Shown here in pieces: positions 8,022-15,411 of a stretch of DNA of 64,000 nt. How positions within the stretch are numbered: position 1 is the stretch's first letter; every line of letters starts with the position of its first letter. The DNA is from an uncultured Maribacter sp. (GTDB taxonomy: Bacteria > Bacteroidota > Bacteroidia > Flavobacteriales > Flavobacteriaceae): NCBI GenBank assembly GCA_947493885.1, contig CANLTE010000003.1:124001-188000 (forward strand), written 5' to 3'. The notes under the pieces are model-generated. The model was not told the DNA's origin. It saw only the letters and a program-made list of their open reading frames with translations, and did not search any database. Position numbers and translations under genes: made by a program.

Positions 8022-9119
8022 TTATTCACATCCGCCAGTAAATCCGTTAGCACTAAATTTAGTTTGCACCGCGCCTTGTAAACTACCATTTTTTACTTGA
8101 ATTGCTAAGTTGTTTTCCCCGCTACCATCACGTTTAGGGCTACAATATTCAAATAGGTAAAAACTGTTTGCTTGCTCAGATACTTTTAATGAAATGTCAT
8201 TAAAAGTATTTTCCAAATCGTTTTTGTTTCCAGCGAAAACGCTAAACGTTTTACCAATATTCATAAGTACTTCAGTATCAATTTCAGCACCTAAACCAAT
8301 AGAAAAGAATGAAATGTTCGGATTTGCATCGTTAACTTTTTTCAAAGCAAAGGCTTCGGTATACCTTGAAGCTTGATCGGTCCCATCAGTAAATATTACA
8401 ACAGAAGCCGCTCCAATATTGTTATTTTCTTGTGATTCTTTTAAAAGTTTTTCGGCAGCATCAGTGGATTTTATTACCGCGCCATATAAATCCGTAGAAG
8501 GATCATTACTAATGTTTGGTGTAATATTATCAATCGCTGTAATTAATTCTTGCTTATCAGCGGTTAATGGATTTAGCAGGTGTAACTCATTTTCACCATC
8601 AAACCAATAAATTACCATTTTAAAAGATTCTTGCGTAGTGGCGGGCATTACGTTATTAACAAAGCTTATTGTAGCTTCTTTTAACTCAGTTAAACTACTA
8701 CTTAATACACTATTACTTAAATCAAGAACTAAAATGGTGTTATTTGTAAATATTTGAGAGTTAGGAGAAATTCTTGCAAATGACTCAGAAGTAGAAATTG
8801 TATTAAAACAATCATCGTTTCTGCCTTGCTCATATATTGTAAATTGGTCAGCAGTTAGTTGAGAAACGGGGTTTCCTTCGGTATCCGAAACTTTAAATAA
8901 AATAGAAACCTTTCCAGGAAGGGTAGTATACTGTTCTTGAATGGATAGTACCAAATCGTTTTCTCCTAAATCTAAACATTCGTCAACAGGAGATCCTTTT
9001 CCAAGTGAGTTGCCAAAATTTAGGTTTAAACTAACATCATCATTAGCATTTCCACAAGATAGAGCTAGAAATAAGACACTTATTGCGCCAAATATTTTTA
9101 AAATAGATTTCATTTTCAT
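8022..9119 (-). CDS. von Willebrand factor A domain lipoprotein
   Basis: I chose ATG 9119 (MKMKSILKIF...), which gives a standard lipoprotein signal ending LALSC (Cys22); the longer reading to 9137 starts at TTG. After a short linker comes a beta-rich domain of about 80 residues, then a VWA domain with an intact metal-ion site: DLSNS (D-x-S-x-S) in NTILVLDLSNSVLSSS and VIFTDGTDQ. The tail has a cysteine in EYCSPKRDGSGENN and ends GGCE. VWA domains bind protein partners through the divalent metal; the partner is unknown. It stands alone between two intergenic gaps. Confidence 0.88.
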   Translation of the reverse strand: MKMKSILKIFGAISVLFLALSCGNANDDVSLNLNFGNSLGKGSPVDECLDLGENDLVLSIQEQYTTLPGKVSILFKVSDTEGNPVSQLTADQFTIYEQGRNDDCFNTISTSESFARISPNSQIFTNNTILVLDLSNSVLSSSLTELKEATISFVNNVMPATTQESFKMVIYWFDGENELHLLNPLTADKQELITAIDNITPNISNDPSTDLYGAVIKSTDAAEKLLKESQENNNIGAASVVIFTDGTDQASRYTEAFALKKVNDANPNISFFSIGLGAEIDTEVLMNIGKTFSVFAGNKNDLENTFNDISLKVSEQANSFYLFEYCSPKRDGSGENNLAIQVKNGSLQGAVQTKFSANGFTGGCE

Positions 9120-9267
9120 TTTTTTTGGGTTCAACAAGAAGAACGGCTAAAACCCATATAAATTATGGAGGTTATAAAAAATAGTGTTAAAGAATGTTAA
9201 AGATTCAAACAAGAATATAATAGGTGTTGATTATGAATTAATTTACCGTGAATTGTTTTCATAACTA

Positions 9268-10272
9268 ATGACGCACGAATTAAAAAATATAATTAAAGCT
9301 TTTCTGGAAGCTAAAAAAAAAGGAATAAAATCGGTTTTAGCTACAGTTGTAGCATTAGATGGATCATCTTACCGAAGACCTGGAGTAAGAATGCTGATTA
9401 ATGCAAACGGGCAAATGATAGGCGCTGTTAGTGGTGGTTGTGTAGAGAAAGAAGTTGTAAGACAAGCTCAAAGCGTTTTAGCAAGTGGAGAGGCAAAAGT
9501 AATGACCTATGATGGTCGCTATCGTTTGGGATGTGAGGGAATATTATACATTTTAATAGAAACTTTTTCTCCCAATGACAATTTCATATCTACTTTTAAT
9601 AATGCTGTTATACAGCGAAAAAGTTTTGAAATTCATTCGTACTTTCAAAAAGAAAACAGTACCAGTATTAGCTATGGTTCTGTTTTTAAGTTTGGAGAAT
9701 TAATACAATCCCTATCTAAAAGCACTAATACGGCTAATTTAGTTTTAAAACAGAAAATGTCTCCTAGCACAAGATTGGTAATTATTGGAGCGGAACATGA
9801 CGCGGTTGCATTATGTTCTTATGCTTCTCATATGGGTTGGGAAGTTACCATAGTGGCATCCCCAACCGAGGAAAAGAAAGTTGCCGATTTTCCCGGAGCA
9901 AATACACTATTAAATATTGAAGCAGAGCAGTTGCCAAGTAATTTAATTGATGGCGATACTGCGGTTATGCTTATGACACATAGTTATGCTAAAGATTTAA
10001 AGTTTTTACTACAAATTAAAGATACTTCCCCTGTATATTTAGGAGCTTTAGGTCCAGCTAAACGTAGAGAAAAATTGTTATCGGAATTTATTGAATTAAA
10101 CCCCGAAATTGATATTGAGTTTGTTGAAAAAATTCATGGTCCTGCAGGATTAAATATTGGAGCAGAAACAGCACAAGAAATTGCCGTGGCGATTCTTGCG
10201 GAAATGCTAGCGGTTATTCGTAATCAAAAACCAATAATGTTAATTAACAAATTAACGGGAATACATGATTAA
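9268..10272 (+). CDS. XdhC/CoxI-family molybdenum hydroxylase maturation protein
   Basis: 334-residue two-domain XdhC. The N-terminal XdhC_CoxI domain has GSSYRRPGVRMLINANGQM and GAVSGGCVEKEV; the C-terminal Rossmann domain has LVIIGAEHDAVAL, LGALGPAKRREKLL and IHGPAGLNIGAETAQEIA. XdhC binds molybdenum cofactor, promotes its sulfuration and hands it to xanthine-dehydrogenase-type enzymes in the cytoplasm. It overlaps the next gene by one base (TAATG), so the two are translationally coupled. The client enzyme is not in this window. Confidence 0.93.
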   Translation: MTHELKNIIKAFLEAKKKGIKSVLATVVALDGSSYRRPGVRMLINANGQMIGAVSGGCVEKEVVRQAQSVLASGEAKVMTYDGRYRLGCEGILYILIETFSPNDNFISTFNNAVIQRKSFEIHSYFQKENSTSISYGSVFKFGELIQSLSKSTNTANLVLKQKMSPSTRLVIIGAEHDAVALCSYASHMGWEVTIVASPTEEKKVADFPGANTLLNIEAEQLPSNLIDGDTAVMLMTHSYAKDLKFLLQIKDTSPVYLGALGPAKRREKLLSEFIELNPEIDIEFVEKIHGPAGLNIGAETAQEIAVAILAEMLAVIRNQKPIMLINKLTGIHD

Positions 10273-10871
10273 TGCAATCTAAAAAAATAGCCATTGTAAT
10301 TTTAGCTGCAGGTGTATCAAGCCGAATGCAGAAAAGCAAACAATTGTTGCCATGGAATAATACAACCATGTTGGAACATGCGATTAAAACTGCTAAAGCA
10401 TCAAAAGCAAACAGTATAAAAGTTGTTCTTGGGGCAAATTATCAGCAAATAATCACCGAAATTGAGAATAAACAAACCGAATTTTTAATTAATAAAGATT
10501 GGAAACAAGGTATCGGAAAAAGTATAGCATTTGGTATTGAAAATATTGCGAGCGATTTTGGAGCTGCAATTATAATGCTGGCAGACCAACCTCTTATCGA
10601 TGTATTGTACCTAAATAAGCTTATTGAAACTTTTCAAAATAATAATAGTAAAATAATTGCTACAAAATATAAGAATAGGGTGGGAGTCCCTGCATTATTT
10701 GGAAGTTCGTATTTTACAAAACTTCAGATGTTGAATAGTGATTATGGTGCACGACAATTATTAGTAGAGTACGAGAAAGATGTTTTAAGCGTAGAAGCAG
10801 GGAGTAAAACTGTAGATATTGATACCGAAGAAGATTATAAAAGTGTTTTAAAACTAAATAAGAAATCATGA
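10272..10871 (+). CDS. MocA/MobA-like molybdenum cofactor nucleotidyltransferase
   Basis: 199-residue NTP transferase of the MobA/MocA type. The nucleotide-binding signature is LAAGVSSRMQKSKQLLPW near the N-terminus, followed by MLADQPLID (metal site) and GVPALFGSSYF. MocA adds CMP to molybdopterin-molybdate to give the cytosine dinucleotide form used by xanthine dehydrogenase and related hydroxylases; with XdhC upstream, this is the most likely role. It is shorter and lacks the MobB partner expected for the guanylyl version. It overlaps both neighbours (TAATG upstream, ATGA downstream). Confidence 0.88.
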   Translation: MQSKKIAIVILAAGVSSRMQKSKQLLPWNNTTMLEHAIKTAKASKANSIKVVLGANYQQIITEIENKQTEFLINKDWKQGIGKSIAFGIENIASDFGAAIIMLADQPLIDVLYLNKLIETFQNNNSKIIATKYKNRVGVPALFGSSYFTKLQMLNSDYGARQLLVEYEKDVLSVEAGSKTVDIDTEEDYKSVLKLNKKS

Positions 10872-11950
10872 GTAAATATCTTGGCATTTTTATAGCGTTA
10901 TTCTCAATTACCATATCTCGTTCACAGGAAATGAATTTTGAGAATTACAATCCAAATTCAACCTTGGTAGTACCCGAGCATAAGGTTGAAAAAGCTAAAT
11001 TTCCGTTTATTGATATTCATAGTCATCAATTTAGAATGGGCTCGCAAGATTTATCAAAACTTGTAAAGCACATGGATGCCATGAATATGGCGGTAATGGT
11101 AAATTTAAGCGGGGGTTCTGGTAATGGCTTAAAAAAAATGTTGGATAATGTAAACGCAAATTACCCAAACCGGTTTGTTGTTTTTGCTAATGTAGATTTT
11201 AAGGGAGTTGGTAAAAAAGATTGGGCCGAAAAAGCAGTTAATCAATTAGAAACTGACGTAAAAAATGGAGCAAAGGGGCTTAAAGTATATAAAAGCCTTG
11301 GGCTTCGCAATATAGATGCTGATGGCAATAGAATTGCAATTGATGACTCTAGGTTAGATCCCATTTGGAAAAAATGTGGAGAATTGGGCATTCCAGTATT
11401 AATACATGCTGCTGATCCAAAATCGTTTTGGGATCCAATGGATAATAAAAATGAACGTTGGTTAGAATTAAAAACTAAGCCAAGAAGAAAACGTTCGGAC
11501 ACCAATCCAGCTCCTTGGGAACAAATAATACAGGAGCAGCATAATATGTTCAAAAATCACCCAAAAACAAAATTTATAAATGCCCATATGGGTTGGTATG
11601 CTAATAACTTATCAAAATTAGGAGAGCTGTTAGATGAAATGCCAAATATGTATGTTGGCATTGCTGCTGTAATAGCGGAATTAGGAAGGCAACCAAGAAA
11701 TGCAAAAGCCTTTTTTATAAAATATCAGGATAGAGTATTATTTGGAAAAGATAGTTGGAAACCCGAAGAGTTTCCTACTTATTTTAGAGTATTAGAAACT
11801 AATGATGAATATTTTCCGTACTATAAAAAATATCATGCATTTTGGGCAATGTATGGCTTAGATTTGCCAGATGAAGTCTTAAAAAAAATATATTACAAAA
11901 ATGCACTAAACCTTATAAAAGGATTAGATTTCAGCTTATTTCCTAATTAG
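10868..11950 (+). CDS. Exported amidohydrolase (Amidohydro_2 family)
   Basis: 360-residue TIM-barrel metal hydrolase with a signal peptide (MSKYLGIFIALFSITISRSQ). The first metal pair is H-x-H in DIHSHQ; further barrel motifs are VLIHAADP, INAHMGW and LFGKDSW, the last giving the catalytic Asp. The family includes decarboxylases and lactonases such as 2-pyrone-4,6-dicarboxylate hydrolase; the exact substrate is unknown. The start overlaps the MocA-like gene by 4 bases (ATGA), so it belongs to the same operon as the molybdenum-cofactor genes even though it is exported. Confidence 0.85.
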   Translation: MSKYLGIFIALFSITISRSQEMNFENYNPNSTLVVPEHKVEKAKFPFIDIHSHQFRMGSQDLSKLVKHMDAMNMAVMVNLSGGSGNGLKKMLDNVNANYPNRFVVFANVDFKGVGKKDWAEKAVNQLETDVKNGAKGLKVYKSLGLRNIDADGNRIAIDDSRLDPIWKKCGELGIPVLIHAADPKSFWDPMDNKNERWLELKTKPRRKRSDTNPAPWEQIIQEQHNMFKNHPKTKFINAHMGWYANNLSKLGELLDEMPNMYVGIAAVIAELGRQPRNAKAFFIKYQDRVLFGKDSWKPEEFPTYFRVLETNDEYFPYYKKYHAFWAMYGLDLPDEVLKKIYYKNALNLIKGLDFSLFPN

Positions 11951-12083
11951 ATTTCTCTTCTAATTCAGTTTCAAAATTTGGAGCATCTTGAAAAATACCA
12001 CATGAAATTTCTTTTTTTAAAAGTGAATTCTTTGTTGTCTTTCCTTTCGCAAGCGCTTCAATTTCCGGAGAAAGATATTTCAT
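11943..12083 (-). CDS. Possible 46-residue protein
   Basis: Minus-strand ORF of 46 codons from ATG 12083, preceded by AAAGAG, overlapping the last 8 bases of the amidohydrolase. It starts MKYLSPEIEALAKGKTTKNS, has one Cys in KKEISCGIF, and ends acidic (ETELEEKSN). It is soluble and has no family I recognise. Codon choice resembles the neighbours, but an ORF of this length could arise by chance, so support is moderate. The rest of the 11951-12245 gap shows no other gene. Confidence 0.4.
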   Translation of the reverse strand: MKYLSPEIEALAKGKTTKNSLLKKEISCGIFQDAPNFETELEEKSN

Positions 12084-12245
12084 AACTCTTTATATTTATT
12101 AGACTGCAATAACGTATTTCTAGGTTATTTGTTGTTTATAAGTACATTACTTTACGGTTAATTAACTGATAATAGCATATAAGTTAATTAAAAAATGTGA
12201 TTATTTTCAGATATGGATACTAATAGGTCAACCTAATAGAAATGC

Positions 12246-12734
12246 ATGGGTAATAAAGACGATGAATTTGTATTGTTAATTCAGGAAAATCAAGGTATTA
12301 TTTTTAAAATAACAACGATATATACTGATAATGCAGTTGACCAGCAAGACTTATATCAAGATATAGTATATCAATTATGGAGGTCATATAGCACTTTCAG
12401 AGGGGATGCCAAAATATCTACTTGGATGTACAGAATTGCACTTAACACAGCAATTACCAGACTCAAAAAAGAAAAAAGGACGGGGTATAGAGTGAGTATT
12501 GATCAAGTTGTTTTACAACAGACAGAAAACTACGATATGGAGTTTGAAGAAAAACTCAAAATTCTATATACTAAAATTCATAATCTAAATGTATTTGAAA
12601 AAGGTTTAATGCTTCTTTTACTTGAAGGGAAAAAATATAACGAAATAGCCGAAATAACGGGTATTTCAGCATCAAATGTTGGAACTAAAATATCAAGGAT
12701 TAAGCAAAAATTAAAAAATCAACTAGTAAAATAA
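12246..12734 (+). CDS. ECF-type RNA polymerase sigma factor
   Basis: 162 residues with both sigma regions: region 2 (DQQDLYQDIVYQLWRSYSTF then KISTWMYRIALNTAI) that binds core polymerase and the -10 element, and region 4 (KYNEIAEITGISASNVGTKISRIKQKL), a helix-turn-helix for the -35 element. It is followed 7 bases later by a membrane protein, the usual sigma/anti-sigma layout, so the stimulus is probably sensed at the membrane. ECF factors commonly activate their own operon. Targets are not evident from the window. Confidence 0.92.
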   Translation: MGNKDDEFVLLIQENQGIIFKITTIYTDNAVDQQDLYQDIVYQLWRSYSTFRGDAKISTWMYRIALNTAITRLKKEKRTGYRVSIDQVVLQQTENYDMEFEEKLKILYTKIHNLNVFEKGLMLLLLEGKKYNEIAEITGISASNVGTKISRIKQKLKNQLVK

Positions 12735-12741
12735 TAATATC

Positions 12742-13341
12742 ATGGAACTAGAAGAACTACAAGCAACATGGTTGCAAATGAGTACGGAGTTAGAGAATCA
12801 AAAAAAACTTACTAATGATATTATTATGAAAATGACTCAAGATAAATATGCCAAAAAGTTTAGTAAAATATCAATGTTGGAGACTATTGGAGCCATAATA
12901 TGCTTTATGGTAGTACTTTTACTAATTATAAATTTTAAAAAACTGGATACTCCTTTTTTAATAGGGTGTGGTATTTTAACCCTAATTTTCTTGATAATAT
13001 TGCCTGTAGTTGTTTTGCGTTTACTGTCTAAAATAAGAAACCTAGATATTATTTCTAATACATATAAAGAGACTTTAATTCAATACACTAAAACAAAAAA
13101 TAAGTTATTATTTATTCAGAAAGCAAATCTAGTTTTAAGTTTTGTTTACTTTTTTATCACTTTACCCTTAGCTACTAAAATTATTGGGAACAAAAATTTA
13201 GTTCTGTCAGATAAAGGAGCTTCTTTCTATATTCTGACAATTGTAGTATTGGTTGGACTGTTCTTTTTTGCCCGATGGGGTTATCGTTCATATAAGAAAA
13301 TTATTGCTGGAGCAGAGAATGTGATCAAAGAACTAGAGTAA
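12742..13341 (+). CDS. Membrane protein, probable partner (anti-sigma) of ECF sigma
   Basis: 199 residues. The N-terminal 50 residues are charged and cytoplasmic (MELEELQATWLQMSTELENQ), followed by four hydrophobic spans at about 49-66, 73-92, 130-147 and 158-177. There is no zinc-binding H-x3-C-x2-C anti-sigma motif. Its position 7 bases after the sigma gene suggests an anti-sigma function by context; sequence alone does not prove it. The start ELEELQxxW is common in proteins found behind flavobacterial ECF genes. It converges with the GntR gene 7 bases away. Confidence 0.7.
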   Translation: MELEELQATWLQMSTELENQKKLTNDIIMKMTQDKYAKKFSKISMLETIGAIICFMVVLLLIINFKKLDTPFLIGCGILTLIFLIILPVVVLRLLSKIRNLDIISNTYKETLIQYTKTKNKLLFIQKANLVLSFVYFFITLPLATKIIGNKNLVLSDKGASFYILTIVVLVGLFFFARWGYRSYKKIIAGAENVIKELE

Positions 13342-13348
13342 GAGTGGG

Positions 13349-13984
13349 TTAAATACCTTCTGATAGCTTTTTTTGAATATAATTTAAAATTAGCATCCAA
13401 TTCATTTTTAATAATAATGAGGCTGTAGGCACATTATCATCTTCAATCGCAGAAATAATGGATTCATGCTGATTGTCAGCTTTATTATAAAAAGAATCAT
13501 CAGACATAATCGCTTGTTCATAGAAAAAAATTCTAGCCTTTAAGTCACTTAAAATACGTTGTACAATATCATTTTTATATTCTTTAGTTAACAAAAAATG
13601 AAAATGCATATCTGCATTAATACGATCTATAGCGTTTTGTGCATTTTCGAAAACCTCGTGTTGCTTTTTTAGCTCTGCAATATGAGTTTCTTCAAATACA
13701 GAATTTTCAATGGCTAATACTTCTAAATTGGCAACTAAATCATATAAGTCATGAGCTTCTTTCGAGTTTAATTTTGCAATAATAAACCCTCGGTTAGGAA
13801 TGGCCTCAATAATATGTGATTGTTGTAATTGCGTTAATGCCTCTCTTATTGGTGTAACGCTAACCTTTAATTCCCTAGATAATGCAGCTAAATTAATAGT
13901 ATTCCCAATTTTTAATTGGCCTAAACGAACCTTTTTTAAAAGGTGTTTACGTACGCTATCTCTTAGAATTGATGTCTGTTGCAT
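13349..13984 (-). CDS. GntR-family regulator, FCD (FadR) subfamily
   Basis: 211 residues: an N-terminal winged helix (NLAALSRELKVSVTPIREALTQL, recognition helix included) and a helical FCD effector domain (residues about 75-205). Possible metal/ligand histidines of FCD proteins are in MHFHFLL and NQHESIISAI. These regulators bind organic acids such as pyruvate, glycolate or sugar acids, which weakens DNA binding. A perfect palindrome lies 16 bases before the start codon, so the gene is probably autoregulated. No catabolic operon is next to it; the divergent gene is a lipoprotein. Confidence 0.92.
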   Translation of the reverse strand: MQQTSILRDSVRKHLLKKVRLGQLKIGNTINLAALSRELKVSVTPIREALTQLQQSHIIEAIPNRGFIIAKLNSKEAHDLYDLVANLEVLAIENSVFEETHIAELKKQHEVFENAQNAIDRINADMHFHFLLTKEYKNDIVQRILSDLKARIFFYEQAIMSDDSFYNKADNQHESIISAIEDDNVPTASLLLKMNWMLILNYIQKKLSEGI

Positions 13985-13999
13985 GTTTCAAATATAGTT

Positions 14000-14013
14000 A
14001 ATCGTATACGATT
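14000..14013. promoter_or_regulatory. 14-bp palindrome, probable GntR operator
   Basis: AATCGTATACGATT is a perfect palindrome with a GTATAC core, as in known operators of some FCD-type GntR proteins (for example UxuR/ExuR sites). It lies 16-29 bases before the GntR gene and 103 bases before the divergent lipoprotein gene, so it could control either or both. Confidence 0.65.
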
Positions 14014-14115
14014 TAAGGTGAATACAGTTGCTTTTGTCTAAAACACCAGATTTGTAATACTAAAAGCACCCAAAATTCGTTTCATTTATTGATTTATAAC
14101 CCAATATTATACAAC

Positions 14116-14919
14116 ATGAAGAAACTTAGCTTTTTTAATTCAAAAATTTTATTAATTGCTTTTTTGGCAATTTTTGTAGCAAGTTGCAGCGAGGATGAAA
14201 AAAATGCCATTAACCTAGAACAAGAACAAACGTTAAATAAAACAGATGTAAAAACCATATTGGAAACGGATAATGTATCTGGTATTGCAGATAATGTTAT
14301 CAATAACGTTTTCGTGAATAAAGAAACCGCTTCAAAAACAGCTACCGATGCATGTTATGATGCTGTATATTCAGATACTGGTTTTGTTTTAACTTTTAAC
14401 AATTGTGTATTAAATGGAACAAGTGATGTAAATGGTACTTTAACGGTAGTTTACGCTGCTGGATTAGAAGAATCTGCTTTTACGGTAACTTACAGCGATT
14501 TTTATGTTGGAGCCATTAAAATTAATGGTACACGAAGCATGGCGATTTCAACTGATCAAATGAGCAGTTCAATTAATTTTACAGTTACTAGTGATTTAAC
14601 AGTAATAATGGAGGATGATACCGAAGTAGTAGAGACAGGGACAAAAACTGTTGGAATTGCCTTTGGACAGACTTTAGAGGAAAACATTTTTTCTGTGGAA
14701 GGTAACTGGACGCTTAAAGTTGGTGCAGATACATATTCGGTAAACGTAACAAAAGCTCTTAAATCAAATTTAGCTTGCGATTATGTGGCCGAAGGTACCA
14801 TGGATGTTAATAAAAATGGTCTAGCTGTAACTGTTGATTTTGGATTAGGGGAGTGCGATGATAAGGCGACCTTGACGTACCCTGATGGAACAGAACAAGA
14901 AATTGTTATTGAAGAGTAG
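14116..14919 (+). CDS. Lipoprotein of unknown function, beta-rich
   Basis: Start ATG 14116 gives MKKLSFFNSKILLIAFLAIF followed by VASC, lipidation at Cys24; the in-frame ATG at 14089 would place ten extra residues before the signal. The 267-residue product is rich in Thr, Val and Asp with alternating strands (GTLTVVYAAGLEESAFTVTY), pointing to a beta-sandwich. Four cysteines in the mature part (ACYD, NNCV, LACDY, GECDD) could form two disulfides. No family recognised. It diverges from the GntR gene and shares the operator-bearing gap with it. Confidence 0.75.
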   Translation: MKKLSFFNSKILLIAFLAIFVASCSEDEKNAINLEQEQTLNKTDVKTILETDNVSGIADNVINNVFVNKETASKTATDACYDAVYSDTGFVLTFNNCVLNGTSDVNGTLTVVYAAGLEESAFTVTYSDFYVGAIKINGTRSMAISTDQMSSSINFTVTSDLTVIMEDDTEVVETGTKTVGIAFGQTLEENIFSVEGNWTLKVGADTYSVNVTKALKSNLACDYVAEGTMDVNKNGLAVTVDFGLGECDDKATLTYPDGTEQEIVIEE

Positions 14920-14935
14920 TATAACTTTGTTGGAT

Positions 14936-14977
14936 AAAAAAAAGGGATGTGGTTGATTAAATCACATCCCTTTTTTT
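14936..14977. terminator. Bidirectional terminator
   Basis: AAAAAAAGGGATGTG and CACATCCCTTTTTTT form a long perfect stem around a 12-base loop, with an A-run and a T-run on either side. It ends the lipoprotein gene on the plus strand and the micro-protein pair on the minus strand. Confidence 0.9.
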
Positions 14978-14996
14978 ATTTTTAAATTATGGCTAA

Positions 14997-15110
14997 CTAA
15001 TAGCTATAATTTCTAGACTCTGACCATTGTACTCTTTTAGTATTCTTAAAATTTGATAAGAATATGTACTTTCTAGATGATGTTGGTAACTGCTTGTTAA
15101 AAGTTCTCAT
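14997..15110 (-). CDS. 37-residue basic micro-protein, copy A
   Basis: Minus-strand ORF of 37 codons. It is the downstream member of a tandem pair and matches copy B over its whole length without gaps: 21 of 37 residues are identical (MRTF start, P-T at 9-10, SR at 12-13, FKN at 21-23, KRVQW at 25-29, then E31, R33, Y35), and most other changes are conservative. Of the identical residues, five use different codons that vary only in the third base, which is what coding selection produces. The product is strongly basic (8 Lys/Arg, 1 Glu), has no membrane span or signal, and belongs to no family I recognise. Confidence 0.75.
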   Translation of the reverse strand: MRTFNKQLPTSSRKYIFLSNFKNTKRVQWSESRNYSY

Positions 15111-15143
15111 GATTTGTTTTTTTTAGATTGATAATATGTTTAA

Positions 15144-15257
15144 TTAATGGGTATAGTGTCTTACCTCTGCCCATTGCACTCTTTTACTATTTTTAAACGT
15201 AGAAAAGAATGAATTTCTTCTTGATTCTGTTGGGGTGTTTCTGATGAAAGTTCTCAT
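15144..15257 (-). CDS. 37-residue basic micro-protein, copy B
   Basis: First gene of the tandem pair, 33 bases upstream of copy A on the minus strand. Same length and pattern as A: MRTF, P-T, SR, F17, S19, FKN, KRVQW, E31, R33, Y35, with a His-containing end (RHYTH). Eight Lys/Arg and two Glu make it basic. AATTTAAAAACATACAATT precedes the ATG, an A-rich leader typical of this genome rather than a Shine-Dalgarno site. I see no clear promoter consensus in 15258-15411; readthrough from the cytochrome gene is impossible because it ends there on the same strand only 154 bases upstream without an obvious terminator, so co-transcription with it remains open. Confidence 0.75.
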   Translation of the reverse strand: MRTFIRNTPTESRRNSFFSTFKNSKRVQWAEVRHYTH

Positions 15258-15411
15258 AATTGTATGTTTTTAAATTGATGTAAATAATTTTGTTTTATAT
15301 CTAGAAGACGACGGAGAACTATTTTTGTTACAGTACTATGTAATAAAAGGTACTATTTATGTTTTTTTTAACACAAATGCTTTTATATAAAAAAGAGAGC
15401 AGGGAGTGTAG

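Noticed and set aside
15375-15400. TTTTATATAAAA palindrome near the cytochrome stop
   Set aside because: Too AT-rich and too short to support a terminator or operator; likely chance.
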